A stretch of DNA of 64,000 nt from Hygrocybe punicea (Eukaryota > Basidiomycota > Agaricomycetes > Agaricales > Hygrophoraceae): NCBI GenBank assembly GCA_963556145.1, contig OY744473.1, positions 4,650,001 to 4,714,000 of the forward strand. Direction: 5' to 3'. Shown here one piece after another: positions 1 to 11,068 of the stretch (positions are counted from its first letter, which is position 1; each line of letters opens with the position of its first letter). The notes under the pieces are model-generated. The model saw only the letters and a list, made by a program, of their open reading frames with translations, was not told the origin of the DNA and did not search any database. Position numbers and translations under genes: made by a program.

Positions 1-33
<33 letters not shown>

Positions 34-91
34 GTTGCCGCTGCTGCTGTTGCCGTTGCCGCTGCGCTGCTGCTGCTGTTGCCGTTGCCAT

Positions 92-123
<32 letters not shown>

Positions 124-215
124 TTGCGGTCATTTGGCTGTCGTCGTCGTCGTCATCGGGGTGGTGGTATGTGGTGTTGCCACTGCCGTTGCTGCTGCTG
201 CCGCTGCTGCCATCG
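1..215. repeat. CTG/CCG trinucleotide repeat
   Basis: Nearly uninterrupted GCTGCTGCT and TTGCCGTTGCCG runs form the low-complexity core of the hAT-like element. Open frames here encode only poly-Leu, poly-Cys or poly-Ala and are not counted as genes. Confidence 0.9.
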
Positions 216-690
216 ATTCACTCCGACTCGCGTTGGAACGCGAGGGAGGTTGTTGGGTGGAGTTGACCGCGGGTGCCTTCTTTATGCGGTCAAGGTGGGC
301 CATGGGGGGCTGTTCTATGTAATAAAATGTCAGTAAAATATAGTATGAGGCCGTTACTTACCGTGGTTGTTGAGTAACATTAGTGTTGAGTCGAAATTGG
401 GGTGTCGCGCGAGTATGTTTAAGGTCACATGACCTAAGTTCACGCGACTGCATAAGAAAAAAATGTGAAAAATTAAGTATCTAAATGAGTATCTACATAG
501 GTAACTATACATTACGGTTCGCGGTTTGAACCGCATTTGAACACGGTTTGAACCGCATGTCAGTGCCAGAACCGCAAACTGAACCAGCGGTTCGGTTCAG
601 CCAAATGGCTGAACCAGAACCGAACTTCCGGTTCAGTTCGCGGTTCAAACCGGGTTCGGATCGGTTCCGAACCGAACTTCGGCATCACTA
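1..690 (-). mobile_element. hAT-like non-autonomous element, one end (partial, E1)
   Basis: Read on the minus strand, the element begins at 690 with terminal sequence TAGTGATGCCGAAGTTCGG and runs off the left window edge. It matches the first ~650 bp of the complete element at 36763-38414 almost base for base: the terminal repeat, a subterminal block built of iterated GGTTCGAACC-type motifs (about 550-680), an intron-like GTAAGT...ATAG segment (about 310-370) and a CAG/CTG-rich core. The TAGTG start fits the hAT terminal consensus. The 8-bp target duplication would be ATTGAAAG at 691-698, but the other end lies outside the window so it cannot be confirmed. No transposase is visible. Confidence 0.75.
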
Positions 691-698
691 ATTGAAAG

Positions 699-1045
699 GC
701 CAAACCAGGTGCAAAGATGTTGAGAGTGAAGCCGTGGATGCAAGTGATCAGGAAATGTAGCACTGGGATCATCCTGAGAATGACCAAGGCAGGTGCCAGC
801 AGGGGGGCATAGGTATTCCCATGATTCCACATATTGAATGGTGGGATGACATTCGCCAGGGCAGGTGGCACATTTCCAAGTGGAAGTAGGCCAACAGAAA
901 GATATACTGCACCAAATCTGGGGGCTATGCAAAGGATGACTATGTGGATTTGGAGAAGGATGACACCCATAACCGTGCTTACAAGCTCAATGTCACTTCT
1001 GAATCTGCCAGCTGTGCTCATCAAAATTGATCCAATAAATGCCAT
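699..1045 (-). pseudogene. Possible membrane-transporter fragment (MFS-like), truncated by E1
   Basis: A minus-strand frame encodes a strongly hydrophobic stretch of about 115 residues with three or four potential membrane segments. It contains RFRSDIELVS followed by hydrophobic runs and PPALANVIPPFNMWN. The order (a charged RFRS turn, hydrophobic helices, then a Pro/Asn/Trp motif) loosely resembles the middle of fungal anion:cation symporter (allantoate permease type) MFS proteins. The hAT-like element ends at 690 and cuts the frame, so only a fragment is here. No start or intron could be fixed. It could instead be a chance hydrophobic frame. Confidence 0.25.
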
Positions 1046-1375
1046 GGGCCATGGTAAGATCTGGCAGAGGATCTATTTGGCAGTGATTAGCTACATGGGA
1101 AAACTTGCACCCAAACAAAGCCAGATCTGAGACTGGCAAGTTTTCAAACACTTCTCACCAACCATACATTTGGCATTCAGAGATGTCTTCTACACTGCAA
1201 ATCCATGGACATCAGAATAGCCAACAACAATTCCTAGAATTGCCAGATTGGTCATACGGTCATGTGGGTGCCACATTTACAGCCATTTGCATTGCTCATG
1301 GCAGTTAGATGTGGAATTTTGTTCAATAAGGAAAGATGGACTTAGAAAATTTTCGCTCCGACCACTCCTTGTACC
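1046..1375. other. No feature recognised
   Basis: AT-balanced sequence between the possible transporter fragment and the minisatellite. It could contain further exons of the fragment, but no splice-consistent frame is convincing. Confidence 0.4.
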
Positions 1376-2325
1376 AAGATCCCCCCTTCATGTCTAGAAT
1401 GCTTGCCCAAAATGCCTATCAAAGATCTCTCCTAATGTCCAAAATACTTGTCCAAGATCCTCCTCCTTCTCCATAATGCTTGCCCCAAATACTTGTTCAA
1501 GATCCCCCCTTCATGTCTAGAATGCTTGTCCAAAATGCCTGTCAAAGATCCCTCAAATGTTCAAAATACTTGTCCAAGAACTCCCTCCTTCTTCATAATG
1601 CTTGCTCAAAATACTTGCTGCAGGTCCCTCTCCTAACCCCCAATGCTTGCTCCAAATACTGCTCAAGCACACCCAAGATTGTCTAATAGTTTTGCTCAAG
1701 GTCTCCCTTCCAGTCTAAAATGCTAGTCCACAATACTGGTCCAAGATCTCTTCTTGGTTGAAAACTTTGCTCAAAATGCTTGCTCAAGGTCCTCGTGATT
1801 GTCCAATAATCTTGACCAAGAACCCTCTTCTCATTGACAATAACTCTGCCTAAGATGCTCCTCCCTGTCCTGAATGATTGCCCTATAACCTTGCCCAATA
1901 ACCTTGTCCAAGATCTCTGCCCTTTTCCATAATGGTTGCTCAAGATTTGCCTAAGGACCTTGTCCTTGTCCAAGAAATGCTTGTGCTTGTCCAAGAAATG
2001 CCTGTCCTTGTCCAAGACAATGTTGTCCTTGTCCAAGGAATGCTTGTCCTTATCCAAGAAAGACTTGTCCTTGTCCAAGAAATCCTTGTCCTTGTCCAAG
2101 AAAGACTTGTCCTTGTCCAAGAAATCCTTGTCCTTGTCCAAGAAAGACTTGTCCTTGTCCAAGAAATCCTTGTCCTTGTCCAAATCCTTGTCTATAGGAT
2201 CCAAAAAAGGCAAACCAAGGGTTCCTAAGGTTTCCAAAAAGGATATATAAGGGTCCATCCTTGTCCAAAATGCTTAGTAATCCTTGTCCTTGTCCTTGTC
2301 CTTGTCCTGGATTCCACCCTGGAAT
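1376..2325. repeat. Degenerate minisatellite of CTTGTCCAAGA motif
   Basis: From about 1376 to 1930 the motif CTTGTCCAAAATGC or TTGTCCAAGATC recurs irregularly. From about 1930 to 2215 it becomes a regular 21-bp repeat, CTTGTCCTTGTCCAAGAAA plus TC or GA. Alternation of the TC and GA endings gives a 42-bp higher-order period (clearest at 2060-2185). Three frames stay open on both strands as a consequence (for example repeated LDKDKDF or LVLVQE). This reflects repeat periodicity being a multiple of three rather than proven coding. Confidence 0.85.
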
Positions 2326-2435
2326 CCGAGGAGTAGATTATTAGGAATGAGCACTTCAGAGAATAACTGTCTGTGAAACACAAGGATGTTGGACATCAGA
2401 TTGACACAGTTGAATGAAAGATGACATGAGGGCAC

Positions 2436-4822
2436 TCACCCGCCGGTTCGAAACTCCAGCTTCATGGCAAGGAGGTCGATGTTGTACATGTTCTCGAGTC
2501 TTAGCTCTCTTTTGATGTCTGCCTTCATGATTTTGTGTGCAAACCGTTGATGGGGCAAGTCATGTCGGCACAAGTCGTACTTGGCCTGCATGGTGCAGAC
2601 TTCCTTTGGAGTTTTTGCATAACTGCCAGCGAGTGCTGCGGTTATGAGACCGAGCTGAGCATTGTGATGTTGAGCACCCTTTCCGCGGGTATAATGACTG
2701 AGGGAGTTGTACCCCTGGGTGAACCTGCCTGTGATGGGAGCATGGGGAGAACACGGGGTATCACCGCCATCATTGGAATCACCGTCACTGAATAACAAGT
2801 TGGGTCGAGGCGTGTCCAGAAGCTTTGAGTTCAACTCCTTCATGAAAGGTTTGAACTTGTTGATGAGTCCCTCAGCCTGGAAGTGTCCGTGGTATTTGAG
2901 GCTGGCTTGGGGATAGACGTGATAGAGTAGTTTCTTCTGCGGCCTATGAATTCCATCATCAGAGGAGTCGGAATCACTGAGGTCGGTGGGCAGGTCACGG
3001 AATAGTTCATGTATGTGTTGCAACATAATGAGGCCAGCGTATGGTTGGACTGTTGGATCAAACAAAGCCAAGTGACGTGTGATGTGGGTTCCATGGGAGG
3101 TATACACATTTATTTCGTGATGGTTGTCATCGATGAGGGGCATGTCGCGAACTTCTTGCTCGGACAATTTGACACATTCTGCTTCAATCGGGCTGTCCCA
3201 GAGTGTGCCGGTGGCATCAAAGATGTCAGCATGTCAACGAGGAACCCAGTCCTCGACATGTCTAATGCTGATGAATGATATGTCAGGACAAGGCGTGAGA
3301 GACAAGTGACACGCTGGCAAATGGACCGAATATGGGTGGCAATGGCACAGCTCACATAACATATCCATGCATAGTTGTGTTCATTGGCCCAATGTGGTTT
3401 CTCTGTGGGGTCACCGAATTGCTGATTTTGTCCATAGCGAGAAGTGATGCTGATGGGTTGTCAGGCAGCGAAAAAGCCATCTTTGGTGTATTTTTCTGGA
3501 GCGTTGTCAAACCAGTCGTCGTAACCGTCAATGATGCAGGTGTTGAGTTCCCTCACCTGGGTTAGCTTGAGATTGATGACGGTGAAATCACTGTGAAAGA
3601 TGGATCAATCAGACTGGAGTCAGACGCAAGCCTGCGAATTGAGCAAGCTCAATCCACGGACTCATTATATTGGTGGTGCAGCGGTGAATCAAGTATGCTG
3701 GGTCTGCGGATTGAGTTAACTCGATCCACAGAGCCCAATTCTCCTAATAACTGTGCAGATCGATTGAATGATCGAGTGATTGAGTGTCGATCAATGACAT
3801 CACAACAACTGGGAGTTATGTCGATCGAGAAGATGACTTACAACATGTTGCAGCAGGCTCTCAAAGCTACTATGTCATCGAGGTCCGGATATGTGTTGTT
3901 GATGAACAAGCCAGGGGAATGCACCTTTATCAGCATGGAGAAGAGAAAGAAAACCAGTATGTGGTAGTGTGTGGGTGACAACTGTGTGGACCCAGAACAA
4001 GTACCTGCCAGAACAGCCTTGGAATCAAGGGCCAAAGATGACAGTGGCGCCATCGCAATCAAGACATCTTCCACCATGGGAGAGCAACCGACCCAGAGGA
4101 TGGCAGTGACAGGATCAAAGCCGAGCATGGCGAATTTGGAGCGGAAAGTTCAGAGAGGTTGCCTCAGGTTGAGACTAAACTTGTAGTTGTGAACGCTGAC
4201 AGGCTTGGGAATGAAGGTGTCCAAGCCAATGCCGGAGGAGACACAGGTGAAGAAATCGATGAAGTTGAGGTCAGCATTCCAGGAGAGCATGGGATCGGTA
4301 GGGTTGGCCATGTAGATGTCGTCGATGTGAAGGTTGAGTCGTTTGTTGAGCAATGCGAGAGCGGAGGACACCTTGGACCGCTCGAAGATCTTGGCGAGGC
4401 GACTTAACCTCACTTTGTATGGGGTTTGCTGGTGATACGAATTACGATCCTGGTCACTGCCAAAGTTCATTAGAGCAGCTTGTACGCATTCTTGAGGCAC
4501 GCAATCGGAACTGGTCAAGTTATCAGGTTCCTGTGTTACGTCGAAGGGAGCTATGTTTTGGGGTTCTTCAAAGTCGCCATTGCCATCTGCAGGTAAGCCA
4601 TAACTAGATGGAGAGTGAAGGAGGCTCAGAGGTTACATTGATAAAGGTCAGTCACTAACACATCAAGGTCTGTGAGGGGAACAATATGTTGGGGTACTTC
4701 AATGTCATCTAGGTCGTCCACAAATGACCCGTCACCAGAACTAGATGGCGAGTCAAGGAGAAGGCTTGGTCATGGCATTTAAGGGATGTCACTCACGCAT
4801 CGATGTCAAGGGGGGCACTCAT
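2436..4822 (-). pseudogene. Multi-exon gene of unknown function (gene 1), with in-frame TGAs
   Basis: The product is not recognised. The model starts at the ATG at 4820-4822 (MSAPLDIDA), followed by an intron with GTGAGT and CCATCTAG. Two short similar acidic exons follow (about 4670-4742, SGDGSFVDDLDDIEVPQ, and from about 4590, DGNGDFEEPQN), apparently a duplicated exon. The large exon to about 4010 includes RLSRLAKIFERSKVSSALAL and GFDPVTAILWVG. Further exons carry NTCIIDGYDDWFDNAPEKY (about 3490-3590) and the C-terminal block from about 3256 to 2436 (VYTSHGTHITRHLALFDPTV, then an acidic DSDSSDDG segment). Three TGA codons interrupt otherwise continuous frames (near 4140, 3455 and 3230), each explicable as CGA to TGA. 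The intron at about 3600-3835 carries the GGATYGAG palindromes. Introns, codon structure and frame continuity make a real ancestral gene likely. Function and intactness are unknown. Confidence 0.55.
3634..3815. repeat. GGATYGAG palindrome cluster in an intron of gene 1
   Basis: Three imperfect palindromes: around 3636-3661 (GAATTGAGCAAGCTCAATCC), 3702-3733 (GGATTGAGTTAACTCGATCC) and a looser one at 3756-3800. All lie inside a predicted intron. Half-sites are GRATYGAG and CTCRATCC around a 4-6 bp core. Confidence 0.8.
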
Positions 4823-5578
4823 ATGGTGGAGGGCAGTGGAGAGCAGTGGATGAAGGATGTAAGTTTTAAGGAAGCAGATGTACAAATTTTATTCAACCAC
4901 CGAAATGGGAAAACATTGACCAAAGTCATATAGGAGATCGAAACATGCAATTGATTCACTATTGATGCATGAACCAAACAGCAGAGATTGACATTCATGA
5001 CATTGGGTAGAGTCAATGTGGCCGATGACATATACATTGTTGGAATGGTGCCAGTGCAAGGTTGTCTGGCAGATTTGACTGGGGACGAGATACAGGATAG
5101 AGTGTTGATTGGAGATAGAGGTTGAAGGTGTTGGCTGTTGTTAATCATACATTTGGATATATATGACACCATCGGCATGGACTGGATGTCACGAGAGTGC
5201 CAGGAGTTCACTTGCCTGAGGCCTTCACTGTTAGCGCTAAGATCGATGGATTTGCAAGCCAATGATTCCGCCTGGGGAGAGACTTTGAAGGGTGTGAGCA
5301 GGTGCCAAGCCACATCACATTAGGTTAGAAGATGGGACAATGATGAACCCTAGTTGTGCGCAGATCGAGTTAGCTCAATCCGCAGTGATGAGACTGATAT
5401 CACCCACAGGATTTCCTAGAGCATCGAGCAGTATAAGTGTAACGCAACACGATAGCCCATGGATCAAGCGTACTTGATCCGTGTCAGTATATATATGTGC
5501 GAGACTGGGCCATGATCAACATGAATGTGATAGCCAGAATGTCTGTGCCACGCATCGAGCATGCTCAATCCATGGGAG

Positions 5579-5615
<37 letters not shown>

Positions 5616-5923
5616 AGATACTGGGATGACAAGATTGTGGTAGGCCCGCAGATCGAGCATGCTCAATCTGCGTGAGTATATAGATTATATTGAGATCATG
5701 GGATGATAAGATTGTCTTAGGTGCTAACCCTGTGCCCTCACACCATCATCCAGCATGTGTTCATCTTGTGTCAATGGGCAGTTCTCACCGCTCAGGCCTC
5801 AAATCCGGAACCGGCACACGATGACATTGAAACGATGCAATAGTACAAACAAATTATACGTAACGGCAGTTACGACAAGGAGACGCGGATGACGTGGGCG
5901 ACGTAGCGAAAACGTGTGAGAGG
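4823..5923. other. Spacer between gene 1 and gene 2, with palindromes and a TA repeat
   Basis: No convincing gene. A minus-strand open frame at 4819-5313 (164 codons) lacks recognisable motifs and splice support. Four GGATYGAG-type palindromes lie at about 5360-5385, 5459-5483, 5553-5577 and 5647-5672, and a (TA)n tract fills 5582-5613. The 5' region of gene 1 and the 3' end of gene 2 flank it. Confidence 0.6.
5355..5672. repeat. Four spaced GGATYGAG palindromes
   Basis: Copies include CAGATCGAGTTAGCTCAATC (about 5361), GGATCAAGCGTACTTGATCC (about 5463), CATCGAGCATGCTCAATCC (about 5556) and CAGATCGAGCATGCTCAATC (about 5650). The spacing of roughly 90-100 bp is fairly regular, unlike simple satellite DNA. 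Confidence 0.8.
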
Positions 5924-6584
5924 TTAATGCTGTGGTGCGGGCTCCAGAACGAACTTACTAGATGCCGTCAAACTGCCTGTCGCTTTTGAGCTACCAGATG
6001 CTTTCGAGCTGCCTGACGCTTTTGCACCCTTACGCGCTGCCACAGCATCAGTCACATCACCGAATGTCCATCGACTGACTGCGTCTAACATACCCATGGC
6101 TGATATCCTGGTCCCCCTGCGTGAGGCCGCTTTACCCCACGACCAATGGCTGTCCCCCACATCTACGTCTTCCTCGACTCGACTCACTGGGAATCACATA
6201 GATACTTAGACCGCGGAGAACATATTGAACACATACCTTTCGGTTGGAGCCGTTGAGCCATTTCCGGTGAAAACTCTGCGGATGCTTGGATGTCAGCTTG
6301 GATGTGATAGTGTCAGCTCGAAAGCATATGTACCCAGCCATGAGTCAACGTGATCACCTTGAGTGGGTTCTTAGATGACACATAGTCAAGTGTGATGCAA
6401 GGACTACTTACCTTCGCCAACCTCGCGGATGGGGGTCACCATGCAGACCGCGTCCACACAATGTGTGAGACACAGGCAGGACAAGAGACATGGCCGACTC
6501 ACCATCCAGGGCCGGATCGAAGAGGTTATTGTCCACATTGATTTCCATCAGGCCTGTGTATGGAATCAATCAGGTCCTATACAA

Positions 6585-6757
6585 GCCATGGATCAAGCAA
6601 ACTCAATCCATGGAGTGAAGATGCTCGGACAGGGTGACTCACGATCTGATGTCGTGTCGATGTCATCTGAAGTCCCTGATGCAAAGTGGATTGAACGGTT
6701 AGGCCACATATCATTGATGCTCGGTGCGCAGATCGAGCATGCTCGATCCACGGAGTA
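6585..6757. repeat. Two GGATYGAG palindromes in 3' introns of gene 2
   Basis: GGATCAAGCAAACTCAATCC at about 6591 and CAGATCGAGCATGCTCGATC at about 6729. Both lie in predicted introns, not exons. Confidence 0.8.
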
Positions 6758-8324
6758 CGGACTTACCTTGACTCTGGCCAAGTGTGACTACAGGTCAGGG
6801 CGTCAACTCAAACTTAGCAATGCTGACGATGAGGTACCCACACTGCGTGACGACGTTCTCTGACATCTCCATGTCGCTCTCTTCATCGGGGGGCAGCATC
6901 TTTGCCATGCCTTGGATGCTCACTGCCTCCCTGAGTGCAGGAACCAGGACTGGGACTGGGACCTCTGCCAGCTGCGTAGCACCGGCTTGTTGCGTAGACA
7001 TCAAGTCCATATGAGACTTCCACTTCTTCAACGTCGTCGTGGACTGTTGTCCCGTCTTCTTCTTCACTGCAGGGGCCTTGCCAGATTTCGTCAACTTCTT
7101 CTTTGGTACATCGTCTTCGGAGTCATCTGCACCCTCATCCCCGGAGGCCTGCACGATTGGTTCAGCATCGTTCCACTGAGAAGTCCAGGCCTAACCATAC
7201 TCACCTCGGCTTCCACGAACTCAATGTCAAACTGATTCACCAGGGTGTCGAAGTCTTTGTACCACTTGGGATCGATCGTGACATCCTCTTCACTGTCCTT
7301 CCGCTGTTGACACACTTTGTCGAGCATGGCATAATTGACTGAGAGCACGCGGATCAGCTCTTTCTCGGCGGCACGCACCTCCGTGGCCACGCCCGAAGTC
7401 TTGTCCAAATCGATGTGAGCGAATGGAAGCTTGTCAACCTTCAAAACAATTGCCTGAATGGCTCTGGTCACCTCTCCCCACTGGGACCTTGCGTCTGCCT
7501 GCACAGCGAATGCCTTCATGTCGAACGTCTCCAACGTGGCCGGTTCCACAAGAGGTGCGACCTTGACACCATCCAGGTATGTCCAATGCGCGACCGGCTC
7601 TGTGGCAACTTGTCCTGAGCTCTCCATGGCAAGCGTGACAATGACCTTCATTTGCGTGCTCAGCAGGTCCGCAAGTCCATCTCGCAGCAGTCCGCTGGCC
7701 TTTGACTTGGCGAGTAACATTGGGTGATAATGGGTGACCAATCATTTTTCGAGCACGGCCGCTTTCAACATCAACGGCCAATCGCGGGACTTGTTCTTGG
7801 ATTTCTTCCATTGCCACGCCATAGCTTCGATACAAAAATTGTTCACTGACATGTACCCACGGTCATGCCGAGCCTTCTCCATGGTGGCGAGCAATTCATC
7901 ATAATCATTCTGAAGCCCCTCGACACTGCCGTTGACCCACTTCATGCGCTTCTCGCCAGGAGGGAAGTACGACTCCATGTCTGGTTTCGATACCAGCCAC
8001 AACAACTCCAAGGATTTCGCTGAACAAATGTCCACTTTGAATTGCAACAGGGCATTGCGTTGCTCCAGTATATACCCAGCCATCTGATACCAGCATCAGC
8101 AGCGTGTATTTAGTCTAAGTCGTAAACTTCTTGTAGTACTTACAAGGCAACTAGCATGCGCACTATCTTTGAACACAGCATTGTTCCGAACCCCCTCCAG
8201 CATGTATGAAGTAAAGTCCATCGCCACACTGTGATGGTGCATGCATTCGTAGTCGATCAATGGTTGAAACCAACGGGCAACCTATCACAATACATGTCAG
8301 TATGCATTCAGTTACAGAGATGAC

Positions 8325-8680
8325 TCTGGCAGTGCACGATCTGAGCGTGCTCAGTCTGCGGAAAGTGATAACGCCAGGGTGTCACAGGGTGTGCATGAAT
8401 CGAGTGTGCTCAATCCGCGGACCCTCCCATGAGTTAGACCCTCCATGGGACATGTCTAGGCCCAGCCATCAATAATTGCGCGGATCGAGTTAGCTTGATC
8501 CGTGGATGAATGAGAATCGTTCAAGTCATAGACCGCATGTTAGGGTCCACAATCCGAGTTAACTCGATTCGCGCACACCACGATGAGTTAGATTCTCCGT
8601 GGGTTACAACTAAGACAGGCCTTCGATTGTGCATGGACTGAGTTAACTCGGTCCATGCATCGAGTTAACTCGATCTGCGC
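8325..8680. repeat. Palindrome cluster filling the 449-nt intron of gene 2
   Basis: At least six copies: about 8338 (CTGAGCGTGCTCAG), 8398 (AATCGAGTGTGCTCAATCC), 8482 (GGATCGAGTTAGCTTGATCC), 8558 (CCGAGTTAACTCGATTCG), 8635 (GGACTGAGTTAACTCGGTCC) and 8656 (ATCGAGTTAACTCGAT). Their insertion would account for this intron being seven to nine times longer than its neighbours. Confidence 0.85.
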
Positions 8681-10418
8681 AACACCTATGCATTCACAAC
8701 ACGTTCACATTCAGACGATGTCCTACTTACCTCCCAGAGTGCATTTGCTGTAACCATCAGCCCATCTGACATGCTCACAATCATCATGCGTGTCAGCAAC
8801 GGGAGTGGAGTGTAACACAAGTGCCGATGCTGCAGCCAGCGCAATTTCAACAAGATCATATTCGCAACTTGTTTCTCCTCCTCGTGCGGCCACGTTTTCT
8901 CCCCAATTGCCCCTCCCAAGAAATTCACCACCTCCCGGTGGTACGCCGTGAAATGGGGCACGACTGCTGCATGATCTGTTCCAACCAGTGTCCTCGGCTC
9001 CGTCAACAACCCAGATGCAGCAACAAATGTTTTAACGAAAAGATGATCCAAGGTCTCCAACACCTTGACCATCAACAAGTCCCCCGCGAACGCCGTTTCG
9101 CTTTCCCAGAATTGCCTCCACACTCGTCTCACTCAAAGCTCCAAGTCCTCCTCATGCAGCCATTCCAGGTCATCCACTCCAAGCTTCCCAACGATTTGTG
9201 CCCACTCCTTGGACATGATCGCTAGCCCCGGCCCTTGGAAAAGGAACCACAACGTCGCGCCCGCGGACTTGATAATCTCGCCCATGATGTGCTCGTCCTC
9301 CATCAGCACACACACCGTCTGGTTCAACGATGTGCAACCGAAGTAGAAGAAACTCACCCCCCCATGCACATTGTGCATCACCGTCTTCATCCACCCAACC
9401 GAGAAAAGTTTCAAGTTTGTGAAATGTCCCCCGAAACAGGACAGTGTAATCATGGCACGCAAACTATCAGCTCCCTGTAACAAGGCACCCACCTTGCTAT
9501 CTGATCTTGTGGCGTCTGCATGTATCACAGTCCATTTGGTCTCGTCCATGGCCATCATATGTCGCACCAAAATTACCAACTTCTCCTCCTGCGTCTCTTC
9601 GTAATGGTACAATGTAATGTTGCATGAGAGGTAAAAGGCGGCGCCCACTCCATCCGCTAATAACAGGCCTGGTGGAAATAGATACATTGCGTGGCTGAAT
9701 CAATATATCCACATATGATATTGCTTGGAACTAACCTTCATCAATCACCTGAACGCCCCAGTATTCCGCTGAGCGCATCTTACTCTCCATGATCCTCAAC
9801 TCCATCCGCAGGTTGATCGCTTTATCATAGCCTTCCTTCATGCATTCGCTGACCCGCTTCAATGCCTTGTGGAGCTTTGCATGCATTTATCCTTCATCAC
9901 ACGGAATTCCAGCACCGAACAGACACGATGTTTTCCAGACACCATTACCCACTTACGCAAGTGCTCCAACCCATCCAGCGTGAATGTGAGCATGGGCATC
10001 TTCACTCCCAACGTCAAGTCCTTCATCAAGGATGCCAAATCGATGTACGCCCTGCGGACCACAAACGGCAAAAGGGCGTCGCCATGGAACCACTGCATGC
10101 CTTCGAGCTCCATCGACTGCATGAGATCTTTAACCTTTTCTTTCTCGAGTGGTCGAGTATTCCACGTCCTGACCTTGAATTTCTTGTGGACTTGAATGAT
10201 GTCGATCTTCGTGAAACCCAAAGTCACGCCCAGGATCATCTGCGTGTAGGTCGTGCATTGCGCAGGCGTATATGTCACTTCTTCAGCCTGCATTCCTGAC
10301 CGTCGTCATTGAGCTCTTCTACGAGGTTGGGTTCACTCACCGCTGCCCCCTCCTCTGCAGACCCCTCCGCTGCAGACATCCTCTCATCTTCAATCGGTGT
10401 GTTTTCTTGGCTAGACAT

Positions 10419-11068
10419 CGGGTGCACCATGTGAGCAGGAAGGTTTGTGGCTTATGCTTTTACTTAATAGTTCACAGGTCGGAGCTGGATTTGGAGCAGT
10501 GTGCCGGACACATGTAGGCCTCGTGTCATGGTTGTTTTAATGGAGGATATGCCTTTGTGTTAATGGTTGCATTGACCCAAGTGTGTTGTATACTCAGAGT
10601 GAGCATACTTGATCCATGCATCAAGGATATGTGGTGCGCGGATCAAGTGTGCTTGATCCGCACATCAGGCATATCTGGTCCGCAAATTGAGCTCACTCGA
10701 TCCGTGCATCGAGTATATGTAGTGCGCGAATTGAGCACACTCGATCTGCACATCGCATATCTCTAGTGTGCAGATCTCTAGTGTGCAAATCGATCTCACT
10801 CAATCCACACATCAAGTATCTCTGGTCCGCAGATCAAGCATACTCGATCTGCGGATCGGGTATATCTGGTCCGCGGATTGAGAATGCTCGCTTCGTGGAC
10901 CAAGTGTACTTGTTGCATGGATCGAGTGTGCTCAATCCGTGGACCAAGTGTGTTCATTGCCCGGTGCACATATGCTCACTCCGCAGTCTGCTCAATCTAC
11001 ACTTACATAGTTGACTCTTCATGTAGCCATTTCACTACTACTTTAGCATCATGCGATTTGATACATAC
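10419..11068. repeat. Spacer between genes 2 and 3 packed with GGATYGAG palindromes
   Basis: About nine copies between 10597 and 10960, such as GGATCAAGTGTGCTTGATCC (about 10640), AATTGAGCACACTCGATC (about 10731), AGATCAAGCATACTCGATC (about 10838) and GGATCGAGTGTGCTCAATCC (about 10919). They are 40-80 bp apart. No gene recognised; open frames here simply read through the repeats. Confidence 0.8.

Larger units (their letters stand above)
5924..10418 (-). pseudogene. Multi-exon gene with ParB/sulfiredoxin-like N-terminus (gene 2)
   Basis: Starts at ATG 10416-10418 (MSSQENTPIEDER). Splice sites that keep frame: exon 1 10341-10418; intron 10288-10340 (53 nt); exon 2 10287 to 9736; intron 9669-9735; exon 3 8731-9668; intron 8282-8730 (449 nt, palindrome-rich); exon 4 8144-8281; intron 8084-8143; exon 5 7205-8083; intron 7149-7204; exon 6 6838-7148; intron 6788-6837; a 21-nt exon 7 at 6767-6787. 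Smaller 3' exons end at 5924 in a Ser/Lys-rich tail with repeated ASGSSK. Around residues 65-147 the pattern (KVRTWNTRPLEKEK, DLASLMKD, then VSGKHR) resembles the ParB/sulfiredoxin fold, whose G-x-H-R or G-E-R-R motif lies in the nucleotide-binding loop. A frame slip near 9885 and TGA codons near 9133 and 7742 suggest decay. Assembly could not be completed at the 3' end. The catalytic or DNA-binding role is an inference. Confidence 0.55.

Noticed and set aside
4819..5313. 164-codon minus-strand open frame upstream of gene 1
   Set aside because: Composition is Ser/Cys-rich without motifs, it overlaps the gene 1 start region, and no splice or start evidence supports it.
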